Shown here one piece after another: positions 1-9,747 of a DNA stretch of 64,000 bases (position 1 is the first letter of the stretch; the number at the start of each line of letters is the position of its first letter). Location: assembly GCA_030840645.1 (NCBI GenBank), contig JAVEEC010000139.1:1-64000 (forward strand). The letters are read 5' to 3'. The notes under the pieces were generated by a model. That model was not told the origin of the DNA. It did no database searches and saw only the letters and a list, made by a program, of their open reading frames with translations. This DNA comes from Frankiaceae bacterium. Lineage in GTDB: Bacteria > Actinomycetota > Actinomycetes > BP-191. The position numbers and the translations under genes were made by a program.

Positions 1-1482
1 GACCTCTACCGGGGCTGCATGCGTGGCCGCACGCTGTGGGTGGTCCCGTTCTGCATGGGCCCGCTCGGCTCGAAGATCAGCCAGCTCGGCGTCGAGATCA
101 CCGACTCGCCGTACGTCGTCGTCTCCATGCGGATCATGACGCGGATGGGCGCGGCGGCCCTGGAGCAGCTCGGCGAGGACGGCTTCTTCGTGCCCGCCGT
201 GCACACCGTGGGTGCGCCGCTGGAGCCGGGCCAGGCGGACGTGCCGTGGCCGTGCAACGACACCAAGTACATCTCGCACTTCCCGGAGACCCGGGAGATC
301 TGGTCGTACGGCTCCGGCTACGGCGGCAACGCGCTGCTCGGCAAGAAGTGCTTCGCGCTGCGGATCGCGTCGGTCATGGCGCGCGACGAGGGCTGGCTGG
401 CCGAGCACATGCTGATCCTCAAGCTCACCCCGCCCGCCGGCGAGCCGCGCTACATCGCCGGCGCGTTCCCCAGCGCCTGCGGCAAGACCAACCTCGCGAT
501 GCTCGTGCCGACCGTTCCCGGGTGGACCGTCGAGACCGTCGGCGACGACATCTGCTGGATGCGCTTCGGCGACGACGGCCGCCTCTACGCCATCAACCCC
601 GAGGCCGGGTTCTTCGGCGTCGCGCCGGGCACCGGCGAGGACACCAACCCGAACGCCATCCGTACCCTCTGGGGCAACAGCATCTTCACCAACGTCGCCC
701 GCACCGACGACGGCGACGTGTGGTGGGAGGGCCTCACGCCCGAGAAGCCCGCACACCTGACCGACTGGAAGGGCCGCGACTGGACGCCCTCGTCGCCGGA
801 GCCGGCCGCGCACCCGAACGCCCGCTTCACGGCCCCCGCCGCGCAGTGCCCGACCATCGCGCCGGAGTGGCAGGACCCGAAGGGCGTGCCGATCTCGGCG
901 ATCCTCTTCGGCGGCCGCCGGGCGACGTCGGTGCCGTTGGTCACGGAGTCGCGCGACTGGCAGCACGGCGTGTTCCTCGGCTCGACCGTCTCCTCCGAGA
1001 CCACTGCCGCCGCCGCGGGCGCGATCGGCCAGCTGCGGCGTGACCCGTTCGCGATGCTGCCGTTCTGCGGCTACAACATGGGCGACTACTTCGCGCACTG
1101 GCTCTCCGTCGGCCGCGCCACCGACGCGGAGAAGCTGCCGCGCATCTACTACGTCAACTGGTTCCGCAAGGACGCGTCAGGCCGCTGGCTCTGGCCCGGC
1201 TACGGCGAGAACAGCCGCGTCCTCAAATGGATCGTCGAACGGCTGGACGGCGGCGCGCCCGGCGTCGACACGCCGATCGGCGTCGTTCCCACCCGCGACG
1301 CCCTCGACACGAGCGGCCTCGACATCTCGGCCGCGGACCTGGACGAGCTGCTCTCGGTCGACCCGGAGACGTGGCGCAAGGAGGCGGCGTTGATCCCGGA
1401 GCACTTCGAGCGGTTCGGCGACCACCTGCCCAAGGAGCTGTGGGCGGAGTACCAGACGCTGCTGGACCGGCTGGAGGCGTAG
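1..1482 (+). CDS. pckG: Phosphoenolpyruvate carboxykinase (GTP), 5'-truncated by window edge
   Basis: Frame 1 open from base 1 ([24 protein letters not shown]...), [14 protein letters not shown]-loop and [12 protein letters not shown] motif typical of GTP-PEPCK; stop TAG 1480-1482. Confidence 0.96.
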   Translation, partial: DLYRGCMRGRTLWVVPFCMGPLGSKISQLGVEITDSPYVVVSMRIMTRMGAAALEQLGEDGFFVPAVHTVGAPLEPGQADVPWPCNDTKYISHFPETREIWSYGSGYGGNALLGKKCFALRIASVMARDEGWLAEHMLILKLTPPAGEPRYIAGAFPSACGKTNLAMLVPTVPGWTVETVGDDICWMRFGDDGRLYAINPEAGFFGVAPGTGEDTNPNAIRTLWGNSIFTNVARTDDGDVWWEGLTPEKPAHLTDWKGRDWTPSSPEPAAHPNARFTAPAAQCPTIAPEWQDPKGVPISAILFGGRRATSVPLVTESRDWQHGVFLGSTVSSETTAAAAGAIGQLRRDPFAMLPFCGYNMGDYFAHWLSVGRATDAEKLPRIYYVNWFRKDASGRWLWPGYGENSRVLKWIVERLDGGAPGVDTPIGVVPTRDALDTSGLDISAADLDELLSVDPETWRKEAALIPEHFERFGDHLPKELWAEYQTLLDRLEA

Positions 1483-1510
1483 CGCCGGTCGCACCGAGCA
1501 TGATCGGGGT

Positions 1511-2611
1511 ATGTCGCGATCCTGGGTGTCGGTCCCCCTCGTCCTGGCGTTGACCGCATGCGGGAGCAGCGACACCCCCCGGGCGGCGGTCGCCTCGGCG
1601 TCGGCCGTCGTGCTCGCCGCTGGACACGGGCTTGCGTGGTCACCGGACGGGCGTTCGGTCGTCACCGCGGAGAGCGCGGGTTCCGGACCGAGTCCCGAGG
1701 CATGGTGCCCGTCACCGCAGCCGAGGTTCGCGTTGCGGCTGCACAGCGTTGGCAAGGCCGACACCGGCCGGCTGCTCTCGGGTGACCCGCGGCTGTACGA
1801 ACCGGTCGCCGCCCGGGTCTCACCCGACGGACGCCAGGTCGCCGTGCTGGGCTACGGCGACGAGGAGTTCATCGGCTCGGTCGCGATCGTGTCCATGACA
1901 GGTGCCCTCCGGACGCGGGTGCTGGCCTCGAGCCGGGAGAAGAGCTATGGCACCCCGTACGGGCGCGGCACGCTCGGCTGGCTGTCGGCGTCCGAGCTGC
2001 TCGTGTACCGGACGACGTACACCGGCACAGGGGGCCCTGGCGAGTTCGTCCGTGAGGCGCTCGTCGTGGACGTACCGACGATGCGGACGCGGGTGCTCGC
2101 CCGCGACGTGGGCTTGGAGAGCGCGAACGTCGTTCCCGGCAAGGGGTTTCTCCTGCTGACGAGGACGGGTGAGAACGCGCGCGTCGAGTTCTTGGACAAG
2201 GACGGCGCGACCAGGACGCCCGTCGCCGCGGGCCGGGCCGCGGAGGTTGCGCCGGACGGGGGGACGGCGGCGGTGTGGGGCTTCACGGCGTCCGACGACG
2301 CTGCGAACACGACATCGCTCCGGCTCGTTCCGCTGCCGTCGGGCACCCCGTCGCGCACGGTGGACCTCCCGCCCGGCGACCTGGTCGAGGTCGCGTGGTC
2401 GCCGGTCTCGAACCGGCTGCTCGCCGTGGTCGAGTCGTCAGGTGAGAGCGACGAGACGACCCGTCGCGCGTTCGTGGTGCGCGTGCCGGGCGGCGCCGTC
2501 GCGGAGCTCGCGCTGACCGACTACGCGAGTGGTGGCGGCTGGTCGCCCGACGGCACACGCCTGCTGTACACGACGGGATCGGGCGAGGTGTCCGTCGTCC
2601 AGGTGCCGTAA
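1511..2611 (+). CDS. Putative lipoprotein with TolB/PD40-like beta-propeller repeats
   Basis: Signal peptide with lipobox (LALTACGSS) and WSPDGRSVV / WSPDGTRLLY repeats. Confidence 0.75.
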   Translation: MSRSWVSVPLVLALTACGSSDTPRAAVASASAVVLAAGHGLAWSPDGRSVVTAESAGSGPSPEAWCPSPQPRFALRLHSVGKADTGRLLSGDPRLYEPVAARVSPDGRQVAVLGYGDEEFIGSVAIVSMTGALRTRVLASSREKSYGTPYGRGTLGWLSASELLVYRTTYTGTGGPGEFVREALVVDVPTMRTRVLARDVGLESANVVPGKGFLLLTRTGENARVEFLDKDGATRTPVAAGRAAEVAPDGGTAAVWGFTASDDAANTTSLRLVPLPSGTPSRTVDLPPGDLVEVAWSPVSNRLLAVVESSGESDETTRRAFVVRVPGGAVAELALTDYASGGGWSPDGTRLLYTTGSGEVSVVQVP

Positions 2612-2719
2612 GGCGTCTGACGGCGCGCCAGACCCGCTCAGTGCAACGTCTCGTCCACCGCTGGAGGACGTCAAGGTCGCCGGCCGGGGTCGTCCTGGAC
2701 TGCCCGCCGTACGGCTCTA

Positions 2720-2842
2720 GTGTCCTGAGTCGGAAGCTCGCCGCGAGTCTGCTGAGGTCCAGGTGGTGGCCGGCAAGGCCGAGAACGTAGCCAGGCGCCG
2801 GCTGGCCCGGCAGGACGCGAGCGAATTTCTGACTCAGGACAC
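2720..2842. repeat. MITE-like element: imperfect terminal inverted repeats GTGTCCTGAGTCGGAA ... TTCTGACTCAGGACAC
   Basis: 2720-2735 and 2827-2842 are reverse complements with 15/16 matches; weaker similarity extends inward; lies between convergent genes. Confidence 0.7.
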
Positions 2843-2846
2843 ACGC

Positions 2847-3752
2847 CTAGTCCGGGTCGGGCTCGATGCGGCGGGTCATGCGGACGAGGTACGGCGTCCA
2901 GCCGTACCGCCGCCAGTGCGGCTCGGCGGACATGTTCGTCAGCCGCCAGTCGCACCACAGGACCGTGACGCCGCGCTCGCGCGCCTGCGCGAGTCCGGCC
3001 AGCGTCATCGCGTGCCCCACGCCGCGACCCCGCATCTCCGGAACGACCGACATGTGCGACAGCGCGTACGCGCCCTCCGGCACCAGGATGCGTTGCGGCA
3101 TCGGCTCCCAGACGGAGAACCCGACGGCGCGGCCGTCGACCCGCGCGACGAGGTAGGTCGTGCGCGCTAGGGCCAGGTCCTCGCGGAACTCGTCGGGCAG
3201 CCGTTCGTAGTACGACGCGGGGCGCGGCGCGAAGACCGGCGCCTCGGTGAGGTGGCGGGCGACGTTCGCGAACATCGGCAGCAGGGCGTCGTAGTCCTCC
3301 GGCGTCGCGACCCGGACCTCGACGTCCGGCGACGGGTCGTCCGGCTGGTCGGCGACGGGCGCGAGCGCGAAGACGTGCTCGCGGCCGAACGCCAGGTCGG
3401 CGAAGGCGGGACCGGCGACCGGGTCGCCGTCGGGCATGACGACGCAGTGCCGCCGGGCACCGGCCTCGACCCAGTCCCTGGCGATGGCGCGGTACAGGTG
3501 GCGGTACGTCGCGGCGTCGCGCGCGGCGTGGCCCGCGTACTGGAGCCAGGCGCCGTCGGCGTCGATCGCGCCGATCGCGTAGCCGCCGTCGGCGACCCAG
3601 CCGGCCGCCCCGGCGTCGAGCAGCGCGGTGATCTCGTCAGCGGCGGAGAACGGCGCCGCGAGCGGGTGCGCGTTGGGCCGCGCGGCCAGCAGCGCGGCCG
3701 CGGCCGGCAGGTCGGACGGGGTGAAGCGGCGGACGTCCACGAGCGGCCACAC
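2847..3752 (-). CDS. GNAT family N-acetyltransferase
   Basis: C-terminal GNAT signature (LSHMSVVPEMRGRGVGHAMTLAGLAQARERG). Confidence 0.8.
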   Translation of the reverse strand: MWPLVDVRRFTPSDLPAAAALLAARPNAHPLAAPFSAADEITALLDAGAAGWVADGGYAIGAIDADGAWLQYAGHAARDAATYRHLYRAIARDWVEAGARRHCVVMPDGDPVAGPAFADLAFGREHVFALAPVADQPDDPSPDVEVRVATPEDYDALLPMFANVARHLTEAPVFAPRPASYYERLPDEFREDLALARTTYLVARVDGRAVGFSVWEPMPQRILVPEGAYALSHMSVVPEMRGRGVGHAMTLAGLAQARERGVTVLWCDWRLTNMSAEPHWRRYGWTPYLVRMTRRIEPDPD

Positions 3753-3787
3753 TGCCGTACCCTGACGCCCGGAGGGAAGGGAGTTTC

Positions 3788-4552
3788 GTGGGCGCGCGCG
3801 ACCTGCTCTACGGCGTGTACGAACGCCGCCTCATCCACCAGCTGCACGGGGCCCCCGTGCCCCGCCACGTCGGCGTCATCATCGACGGCAACCGGCGCTG
3901 GGCGCGTTCCGTCGGCGCGGACCCGGAGCACGGCCACACGCGCGGCGCGGACCTGATCGGCGACCTGCTGACGTGGTGCGAGGACGCGGGCGTCGAGGTC
4001 GTCACGCTCTGGCTGCTGTCGAGCGACAACCTGGCCCGCCCGCCGGCCGAGCTGACGCCGTTGCTCGAGATCATCGAACGCACCGTCCGCGACTTGGCGG
4101 CGCCGGTCCACGACTGGCGGGTCAACCCGATGGGCTCGCTCGACCTGCTGCCGGACGAGACCGCGCGGGTCCTGAAGGAGGCGGACGAGTCGACCGCCGC
4201 GAAGCCCGGGCTGATCGTCAACGTCGCTGTCGGCTACGGCGGCCGCCGCGAGATCGCGGACGCCGTACGGTCGCTGCTCACCGAGCACGCCGCGCGCGGC
4301 GCGAGCATCGAGGACGTCGCCGCGACGCTCGACGTCGAGCACATCGCCGAGCACCTCTACACGCGCGGCCAGCCCGACCCCGACCTGGTCATCCGCACGT
4401 CGGGGGAGATCCGGCTGTCCGGGTTCCTGCTCTGGCAGAGCGCGCACTCGGAGTTCTACTTCTGCGACGCGTACTGGCCCGCGTTCCGCCGGGTCGACTT
4501 CCTGCGGGCGCTGCGGGCTTACGCCCAGCGCCAGCGACGATTCGGAGTCTGA
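3788..4552 (+). CDS. uppS: Isoprenyl transferase / cis-prenyl diphosphate synthase (UppS family)
   Basis: HVGVIIDGNRRWAR motif, VAVGYGGRREI, DLVIRTSGEIRLSGFLLWQ motif. Confidence 0.92.
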   Translation: MGARDLLYGVYERRLIHQLHGAPVPRHVGVIIDGNRRWARSVGADPEHGHTRGADLIGDLLTWCEDAGVEVVTLWLLSSDNLARPPAELTPLLEIIERTVRDLAAPVHDWRVNPMGSLDLLPDETARVLKEADESTAAKPGLIVNVAVGYGGRREIADAVRSLLTEHAARGASIEDVAATLDVEHIAEHLYTRGQPDPDLVIRTSGEIRLSGFLLWQSAHSEFYFCDAYWPAFRRVDFLRALRAYAQRQRRFGV

Positions 4553-5742
4553 TGAACGACCTGGTTCGCGAGTACCTGCTGCTCGGCCTGCGCTACGACC
4601 GGCTGGTCGACGGCTTCGTCGACGCGTTCACCGGGGACCCGGCGATGAAGGCGCGGGTCGCGAACGAGCCGGCGCCCCTGCCCGCGGACCTCGCGCGCCG
4701 GGCCCGCGAGCTGCGCGCCGAGCTGCCGTCGAGCGGCCTGCCGGAGGACCGCGCCGGCTTCCTCGACGGCCAGCTGCACGCCCTCGACGTGAGCGGCCGC
4801 AAGCTGGCCGGGGAGAACGTCGGGTTCGTGGACGAGGTCGAGTCGTACTTCCAGGTGCGGATCGCGCCGGGCGACGAAGCGGTGTACGCCGCCGCGCACG
4901 AGGCGTTGGCCGACCTGCTGCCCGGCGACGGCCCGCTGGCCGCGCGGTACGTCGCCTGGCGCGAGCGAGAGGTCGTCCCGCCGGAGAGGCTGCAGGCCGC
5001 GGTGGACGCGTTCAGCAGCGACCTGCGCGACCGGGTGCGGGCGACGTACCCGCTGGCGGAGAACGAGGTCGTCGCGTACGAGGTCGTCACCGACAAGCCG
5101 TGGAGCGGCTTCAACTACTACCTCGGCGGCTACCGGTCGCGGGTCGCGATCAACGCCGACCTGCCGGTCCGCAAGTCCGACCTGCCGAAGCTCGTCGCCC
5201 ACGAGTCGTACCCGGGCCACCACACCGAGCACTGCCGCAAGGAGCGCCTCCTGGTCGAGGGCGCGGCGCAGGACGAGCACACGATCTTCCTGGTCAACAC
5301 CCCCGAGTGCCTGATGGCGGAGGGGCTCGCCGACCTCGGCGTCCGCGTCGGCGTCGGCCCGTCGTGGGGTGCGTGGGCGCAGGAGATCTACGCCGACCTC
5401 GGCATCGCGTTCGACGGCGCGCTGGCCGAGTCGGTGGGCCGCGCGGTGGCGCCGTTGCACCGCGTCCTCCAGGACGCCGCGATCCTGCTGCACGACCGCG
5501 ACGAGCCGGAGGACGACGTCGTCGCGTACCTGTCGCGCTGGGCGCTCGTCGCGGAGGAGCGCGCGCGCAAGTCGCTGTCGTTCCTCACCGACCCGCTGTG
5601 GCGCGCGTACACGTCGACGTACGTCGAGGGGTACGCCCTGCTCGGCCGCTGGCTCGACGCGGGCGAGACCGGCGAGCAGTTCCGGCGGCTGCTGGACGAG
5701 CCGCTCACGCCGCGGGCGGTCCAGGCGGCGGTGGGGTCGTGA
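4552..5742 (+). CDS. DUF885-like / metallopeptidase-like protein (HESYPGHH motif)
   Basis: ATG overlaps stop of upstream gene (TGATG); VAHESYPGHHTEHCRKE metal-binding motif. Confidence 0.78.
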   Translation: MNDLVREYLLLGLRYDRLVDGFVDAFTGDPAMKARVANEPAPLPADLARRARELRAELPSSGLPEDRAGFLDGQLHALDVSGRKLAGENVGFVDEVESYFQVRIAPGDEAVYAAAHEALADLLPGDGPLAARYVAWREREVVPPERLQAAVDAFSSDLRDRVRATYPLAENEVVAYEVVTDKPWSGFNYYLGGYRSRVAINADLPVRKSDLPKLVAHESYPGHHTEHCRKERLLVEGAAQDEHTIFLVNTPECLMAEGLADLGVRVGVGPSWGAWAQEIYADLGIAFDGALAESVGRAVAPLHRVLQDAAILLHDRDEPEDDVVAYLSRWALVAEERARKSLSFLTDPLWRAYTSTYVEGYALLGRWLDAGETGEQFRRLLDEPLTPRAVQAAVGS

Positions 5743-6167
5743 ACGCCAAGGACACGGTGTTCCGGGGCGTGAACGCGCTGCACCGTTCGCTCGTCCGGGC
5801 GTCCCGCGGCCGCGTCGGCGGGCGGCTCGGCGGGATGCCGGTCGTGATCCTGGAGACCGTCGGCCGCAAGAGCGGCGAGCCGCGCCGGACCATGCTGACC
5901 GCGCCGGTCGTGGACGGCGACACCGTCGTCCTCGTGGCGTCGTACGGCGGCGACTCGCGCCACCCCGCGTGGTACCTCAACCTCACCGCCGACCCGTCCG
6001 TGACGATCGAGCGCGACGGCCGCCGCGAGCCGATGACCGCGCGGACCGCGACGGCGGAGGAGAAGGCCGCGTACTGGCCGCGCATCGTGGCCTCGTACCG
6101 CGGCTACGCCGGGTACCAGAAGCGCACCGACCGCGACATCCCCGTCGTCCTGCTGACGCCCCGGTAG
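5739..6167 (+). CDS. Nitroreductase family deazaflavin (F420)-dependent oxidoreductase (DDN-like)
   Basis: ETVGRKSGEPRRTMLTAPVVDGD...VASYGGDSRHPAWYLNL pattern typical of F420-dependent DDN family; GTG start overlaps upstream stop. Confidence 0.85.
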   Translation: MNAKDTVFRGVNALHRSLVRASRGRVGGRLGGMPVVILETVGRKSGEPRRTMLTAPVVDGDTVVLVASYGGDSRHPAWYLNLTADPSVTIERDGRREPMTARTATAEEKAAYWPRIVASYRGYAGYQKRTDRDIPVVLLTPR

Positions 6168-6177
6168 CGCCCTGCTT

Positions 6178-6227
6178 GTTCTGTGAAGATCACCACGCGT
6201 GAGGGGGGCGGAGTTCCTGCACAGAAC
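6178..6227 (-). repeat. Dispersed short intergenic repeat, copy A (50 bp, ends GTTCTGTG...CACAGAAC)
   Basis: Reverse complement GTTCTGTGCAGGAACTCCGCCCCCCTCACGCGTGGTGATCTTCACAGAAC is near-identical to the elements at 24353 and 39399. Confidence 0.85.
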
Positions 6228-6253
6228 GAGGTGGCCGGGCCGGGCGCGACGCG

Positions 6254-8152
6254 TCAGTGGCGCTTGTAGCCGAGGATGGCGTTGAGGACCTGGCCGCCGG
6301 TGATCGTGACGCCGTAGTCCTTCAGCCCCTCGACGTGGTCGTACTCCTCGGTCGGCGTGGGGAGCAGCGCGCCGAAGACGGCGACGGAGCCGCGCCCGTA
6401 CGGCATCGAGCCGAGCGCGGTGAACGCGCCGGTCGCGTCGCTCACCGTGCCGACGGTGGTCCCGTGCAGCCGTGACCACTCGGCCGTCGTGACGCCGTAG
6501 TGCGGCGCGGCGTTCTCCGGCGCGAAGCCGAGCGGCACCTCGTAGTACGTCTGGCTCGCCGTGGCCGACAGTCCCTTCTCCCACGGCGAGTCGAGGGTGC
6601 CGAAGTCGATGTGGCCGGCGTTCGTCTTGGCGGTACGCAGCGCGGCATCGCCGCTCACGCCGAAGTACCGCACGTACGGCACCGCCGCGTCGGTGAGCAG
6701 TAGCTGGCCGCCGCCCTGGACGAACTTCCGCAGCGCGGCGACGTACGCCGTCTGCGACACGCTCCTGCGCTTCGCGTCCGGCGGCAGCGCCGAGTCGGCG
6801 AGGACCAGCGTGTCGTACTTCCCGGCCGCGCCGCGCGCGATGTCGTACGTGCTCAGCGGTACGACGGGCGTGCCCGCCGCCGCGCGCAGGTCGTCGAAGT
6901 ACCGCATCCGCGAGACGTCGTACTTCCGCTGCTTGTCGCCCGGCTCGGGGTCGAAGCCGAGGCCGTCGGACGAACGCACCCGGCGCGGGTCGAACGCGTA
7001 CGCCACCCGCCCCAGCTTGAGCGACGGCCGGACGTTCGCCGTGATCAGCGCCTCGACCATCAACGACTCGATGATGCCCTGGACGCCGGCGACGTGCGCC
7101 TGCTCCAGCGGTCCGAACCACGCGTTCATCGGGACGCTGTGCGACAGGAAGTTCTCCGCGTCGATCTCGACGGCGCCGCGCTCCTGCGCGAGCCAGTCGC
7201 CCATGAAGCCGCCGTCGTCGTAGCCGACGACGTCGTACCCCGTGGCGGCGTTCGACGGCGCCTGGACGCCGGCCGCGGCGGTCGCGAGACCGAGCGCGAC
7301 GTTCTGCTCGGTGAACTTCCGCTCGACGGTACGGATCATGTGCTTGCCGAGCTGCAGCTCCTGCGCCTGCATCTTCGGCGTCCACTGCGCGGCCGGCCAC
7401 ATCAGGTCGGCGTACGCGTTGTTCGACGACGTCAGCTCGCCGTGGATGTCGCTCGCGGTCGTGATCGGGCCGAGCGAGCGGACGAACGCCACCCACCCCT
7501 GCGACTCCGGGTCGGAGAGCGGCGTCGCGGGCCGGTTGGTCCAGCCGACGGTCGGGAACTCGCGGTTGAGGTCGGTGCCGTTCTTGTTGGTACGGCTGTA
7601 GACGCCGCTGCCGAGGTCGCCCGCGGCCCAGCCGTCGGCGTTGACGACACCGAGGTACACCTCGGTGTGGGCGAGGACGTAGTCGAGCGGGTACTTCACG
7701 TCGCCCGAGTAGAGCGGGTGCTTGCGGTCGGTGCGCCACCAGCGGGCGACGTTCTCGATGTAGCGGAAGCCGCCCTCGCGGCCCGCGGGCTCGTTCGCGT
7801 GGATGGAGAGCGAGACGACGACCTTCTTCTTCGGCCCCTTGACCTTCTCGTCGGTGAGCCGGACGACGGGGAGCTGGCGGCCGCCGGCGGACACGTAGCG
7901 CTTGTTGTGCGTCCACTCGGCCAGCGTGCCGACCTCGACGACCTCGGGCGCGATCTTCTCGATGGCGTTCAACGCCTGGAACGCCTCGGAGCCGTACTGG
8001 ATGAACGACGCCGAGGCGAGCGGGTCCGCGATGACGCGGTTGCCGCACGCGGCCGCCGGCACGCTGCCGGTGCAGACGGGGGCGGCGTTGCCCGGCAGGG
8101 CCAGCGCGGCGGCGAGCACGAACGCGACGAGGGGGAGCGGGTTACGGCTCAT
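6254..8152 (-). CDS. Secreted M14-family zinc carboxypeptidase-like protein
   Basis: Signal peptide [35 protein letters not shown] and [12 protein letters not shown] motifs of M14 peptidases. Confidence 0.82.
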   Translation of the reverse strand: MSRNPLPLVAFVLAAALALPGNAAPVCTGSVPAAACGNRVIADPLASASFIQYGSEAFQALNAIEKIAPEVVEVGTLAEWTHNKRYVSAGGRQLPVVRLTDEKVKGPKKKVVVSLSIHANEPAGREGGFRYIENVARWWRTDRKHPLYSGDVKYPLDYVLAHTEVYLGVVNADGWAAGDLGSGVYSRTNKNGTDLNREFPTVGWTNRPATPLSDPESQGWVAFVRSLGPITTASDIHGELTSSNNAYADLMWPAAQWTPKMQAQELQLGKHMIRTVERKFTEQNVALGLATAAAGVQAPSNAATGYDVVGYDDGGFMGDWLAQERGAVEIDAENFLSHSVPMNAWFGPLEQAHVAGVQGIIESLMVEALITANVRPSLKLGRVAYAFDPRRVRSSDGLGFDPEPGDKQRKYDVSRMRYFDDLRAAAGTPVVPLSTYDIARGAAGKYDTLVLADSALPPDAKRRSVSQTAYVAALRKFVQGGGQLLLTDAAVPYVRYFGVSGDAALRTAKTNAGHIDFGTLDSPWEKGLSATASQTYYEVPLGFAPENAAPHYGVTTAEWSRLHGTTVGTVSDATGAFTALGSMPYGRGSVAVFGALLPTPTEEYDHVEGLKDYGVTITGGQVLNAILGYKRH

Positions 8153-8284
8153 GCCCGAGAGTTCGCGCGCGGCGGCCCGCCTCCCTGCCACCCGCGCCGT
8201 TACGTCCGGGTATCCGCGCCACGCCCCCGGGCGTGTCGTTGCGCGGTCCGCGCCCCGCCCGGCCGTACCGTCGGACGTGGCGAT

Positions 8285-8390
8285 CCGGCAACCGCCGGAC
8301 CGTCCTCGGGAGGCCCGTACGTTGCCTAGCGGCGAGGGGCCGGCACCCGGCCCTCGCGGGCCCGGTCCCGGAACCTCTTCTCGACAGAGG
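8285..8390 (+). promoter_or_regulatory. Candidate structured 5' leader of phoH (several strong hairpins)
   Basis: TCCGGC-AACC-GCCGGA, CCTCGGGAGG, GCGAGGG(G)CCGG-CAC-CCGGCCCTCGC (8332-8357) and CCTCT-TCTCGAC-AGAGG all upstream of the 8427 start. Confidence 0.35.
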
Positions 8391-8426
8391 GCGACGCGAC
8401 CGCGCGCCCCCGGGGGGATGCGCCCC

Positions 8427-9728
8427 ATGAGCAAGCCCGCGCTGCGCACCTACGTGATCGACACCAGCGTCCTGCTCTCCGACCCGTCGGCGATCCTGCG
8501 CTTCGCCGAGCACGAGGTCGTGCTGCCGCTCGTCGTCATCGGCGAGCTGGAGGACAAGCGCGCGCACCCCGAGCTGGGGTACTTCGCCCGCGCGGCGCTG
8601 CGGCTGCTCGACGACCTGCGCATCCGCCACGGCCGCCTCGACGAGCCGCTGCCCGTCAACGACGACGGCGGCACCGTCCAGGTCGAGCTGAACCACAGCG
8701 ACCCGGCCGTGCTGCCCGCGGGGTTCCGCGCCGACGGCAACGACCACCGCATCCTCGCGGTCGCCCTCAACCTCGCCGCCGAGGGGCGCGACGTCACGCT
8801 GGTCTCGAAGGACCTGCCGTTGCGCGTCAAGGCCGCGAGCGTCGGCATCCCCGCCGACGAGTACCGCGCCGAGCTGGCCGTCGACGCCGGGTGGACCGGC
8901 ATGACCGAGCTGGACGTGCCGTCGGAGACGATCGACGCGCTGTTCGCCCACGAGTCGGTCGAGGTCGAGGAGGCGGCGGGCCTGCCGTGCCACACCGGGC
9001 TGGTCCTCATCGGCGACCGGTCGCACGCGCTCGCGCGGGTGCAGCCGGACAAGTCGGTCCGGCTGATCCGCGGCGACAGGGACGCGTTCGGCCTGCACGG
9101 CCGCAGCGCCGAGCAGCGCATCGCGCTCGACCTGCTGCTCGACCCCGACATCGGCATCGTGTCGCTCGGCGGCCGGGCGGGCACCGGCAAGAGCGCGCTC
9201 GCGCTGTGCGCCGGGCTGGAGGCCGTCCTCGAACGCCGCGCGCACAAGAAGGTCGTGGTGTTCCGGCCGCTGTACGCCGTCGGCGGGCAGGAGCTCGGCT
9301 ACCTGCCCGGCAGCGAGGGCGAGAAGATGGCGCCCTGGGCGCAGGCCGTCTACGACACCCTCGGCGCGCTCGTCGCCGAGGAGGTCATCGACGAGATCGT
9401 GCACCGCGAGCTGCTCGAGGTGCTGCCGTTGACGCACATCCGCGGGCGGTCGTTGCACGACGCGTTCGTCATCGTGGACGAGGCGCAGTCGCTCGAACGC
9501 GGCGTGCTCCTGACCGTCCTGTCTCGCATCGGCGCGAACTCCCGCGTCGTCCTCACCCACGACGTCGCGCAGCGCGACAACCTCCGCGTCGGACGCCACG
9601 ACGGCGTCGCGGCGGTCATCGAGGCGTTGAAGGGCCACCCGCTGTTCGCGCACGTGACCCTCACCCGCAGCGAACGTTCGCCCATCGCCGCGCTGGTCAC
9701 GGAGCTGCTGGAGGACGTCACCCTCTGA
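8427..9728 (+). CDS. phoH: PhoH family protein: PIN-like domain + PhoH ATPase
   Basis: N-term PIN ([15 protein letters not shown]), [15 protein letters not shown] Walker [14 protein letters not shown] Walker B. Confidence 0.93.
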   Translation: MSKPALRTYVIDTSVLLSDPSAILRFAEHEVVLPLVVIGELEDKRAHPELGYFARAALRLLDDLRIRHGRLDEPLPVNDDGGTVQVELNHSDPAVLPAGFRADGNDHRILAVALNLAAEGRDVTLVSKDLPLRVKAASVGIPADEYRAELAVDAGWTGMTELDVPSETIDALFAHESVEVEEAAGLPCHTGLVLIGDRSHALARVQPDKSVRLIRGDRDAFGLHGRSAEQRIALDLLLDPDIGIVSLGGRAGTGKSALALCAGLEAVLERRAHKKVVVFRPLYAVGGQELGYLPGSEGEKMAPWAQAVYDTLGALVAEEVIDEIVHRELLEVLPLTHIRGRSLHDAFVIVDEAQSLERGVLLTVLSRIGANSRVVLTHDVAQRDNLRVGRHDGVAAVIEALKGHPLFAHVTLTRSERSPIAALVTELLEDVTL

Positions 9729-9747
9729 GCGGGTAGGGTCAGGAGTC

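Noticed and set aside
2763-3170. ORF MVAGKAENVARRRLARQDASEFLTQDTRLV... starting in the inverted-repeat element
   Set aside because: Starts inside the MITE-like repeat and runs antisense through the GNAT gene; no independent support.
6168-6253. Treating repeat copy A only as a rho-independent terminator for the convergent genes
   Set aside because: Same sequence recurs at 24353 and 39399, including a position upstream of cheA, and there is no U-tract; a repeat family fits better.
5388-8048. Long minus-strand ORF (886 aa) overlapping DUF885, DDN-like and M14 genes
   Set aside because: Arg/Ala/Gly-rich composition typical of an off-frame read of high-GC coding DNA; the M14 product in another frame has clear motifs.
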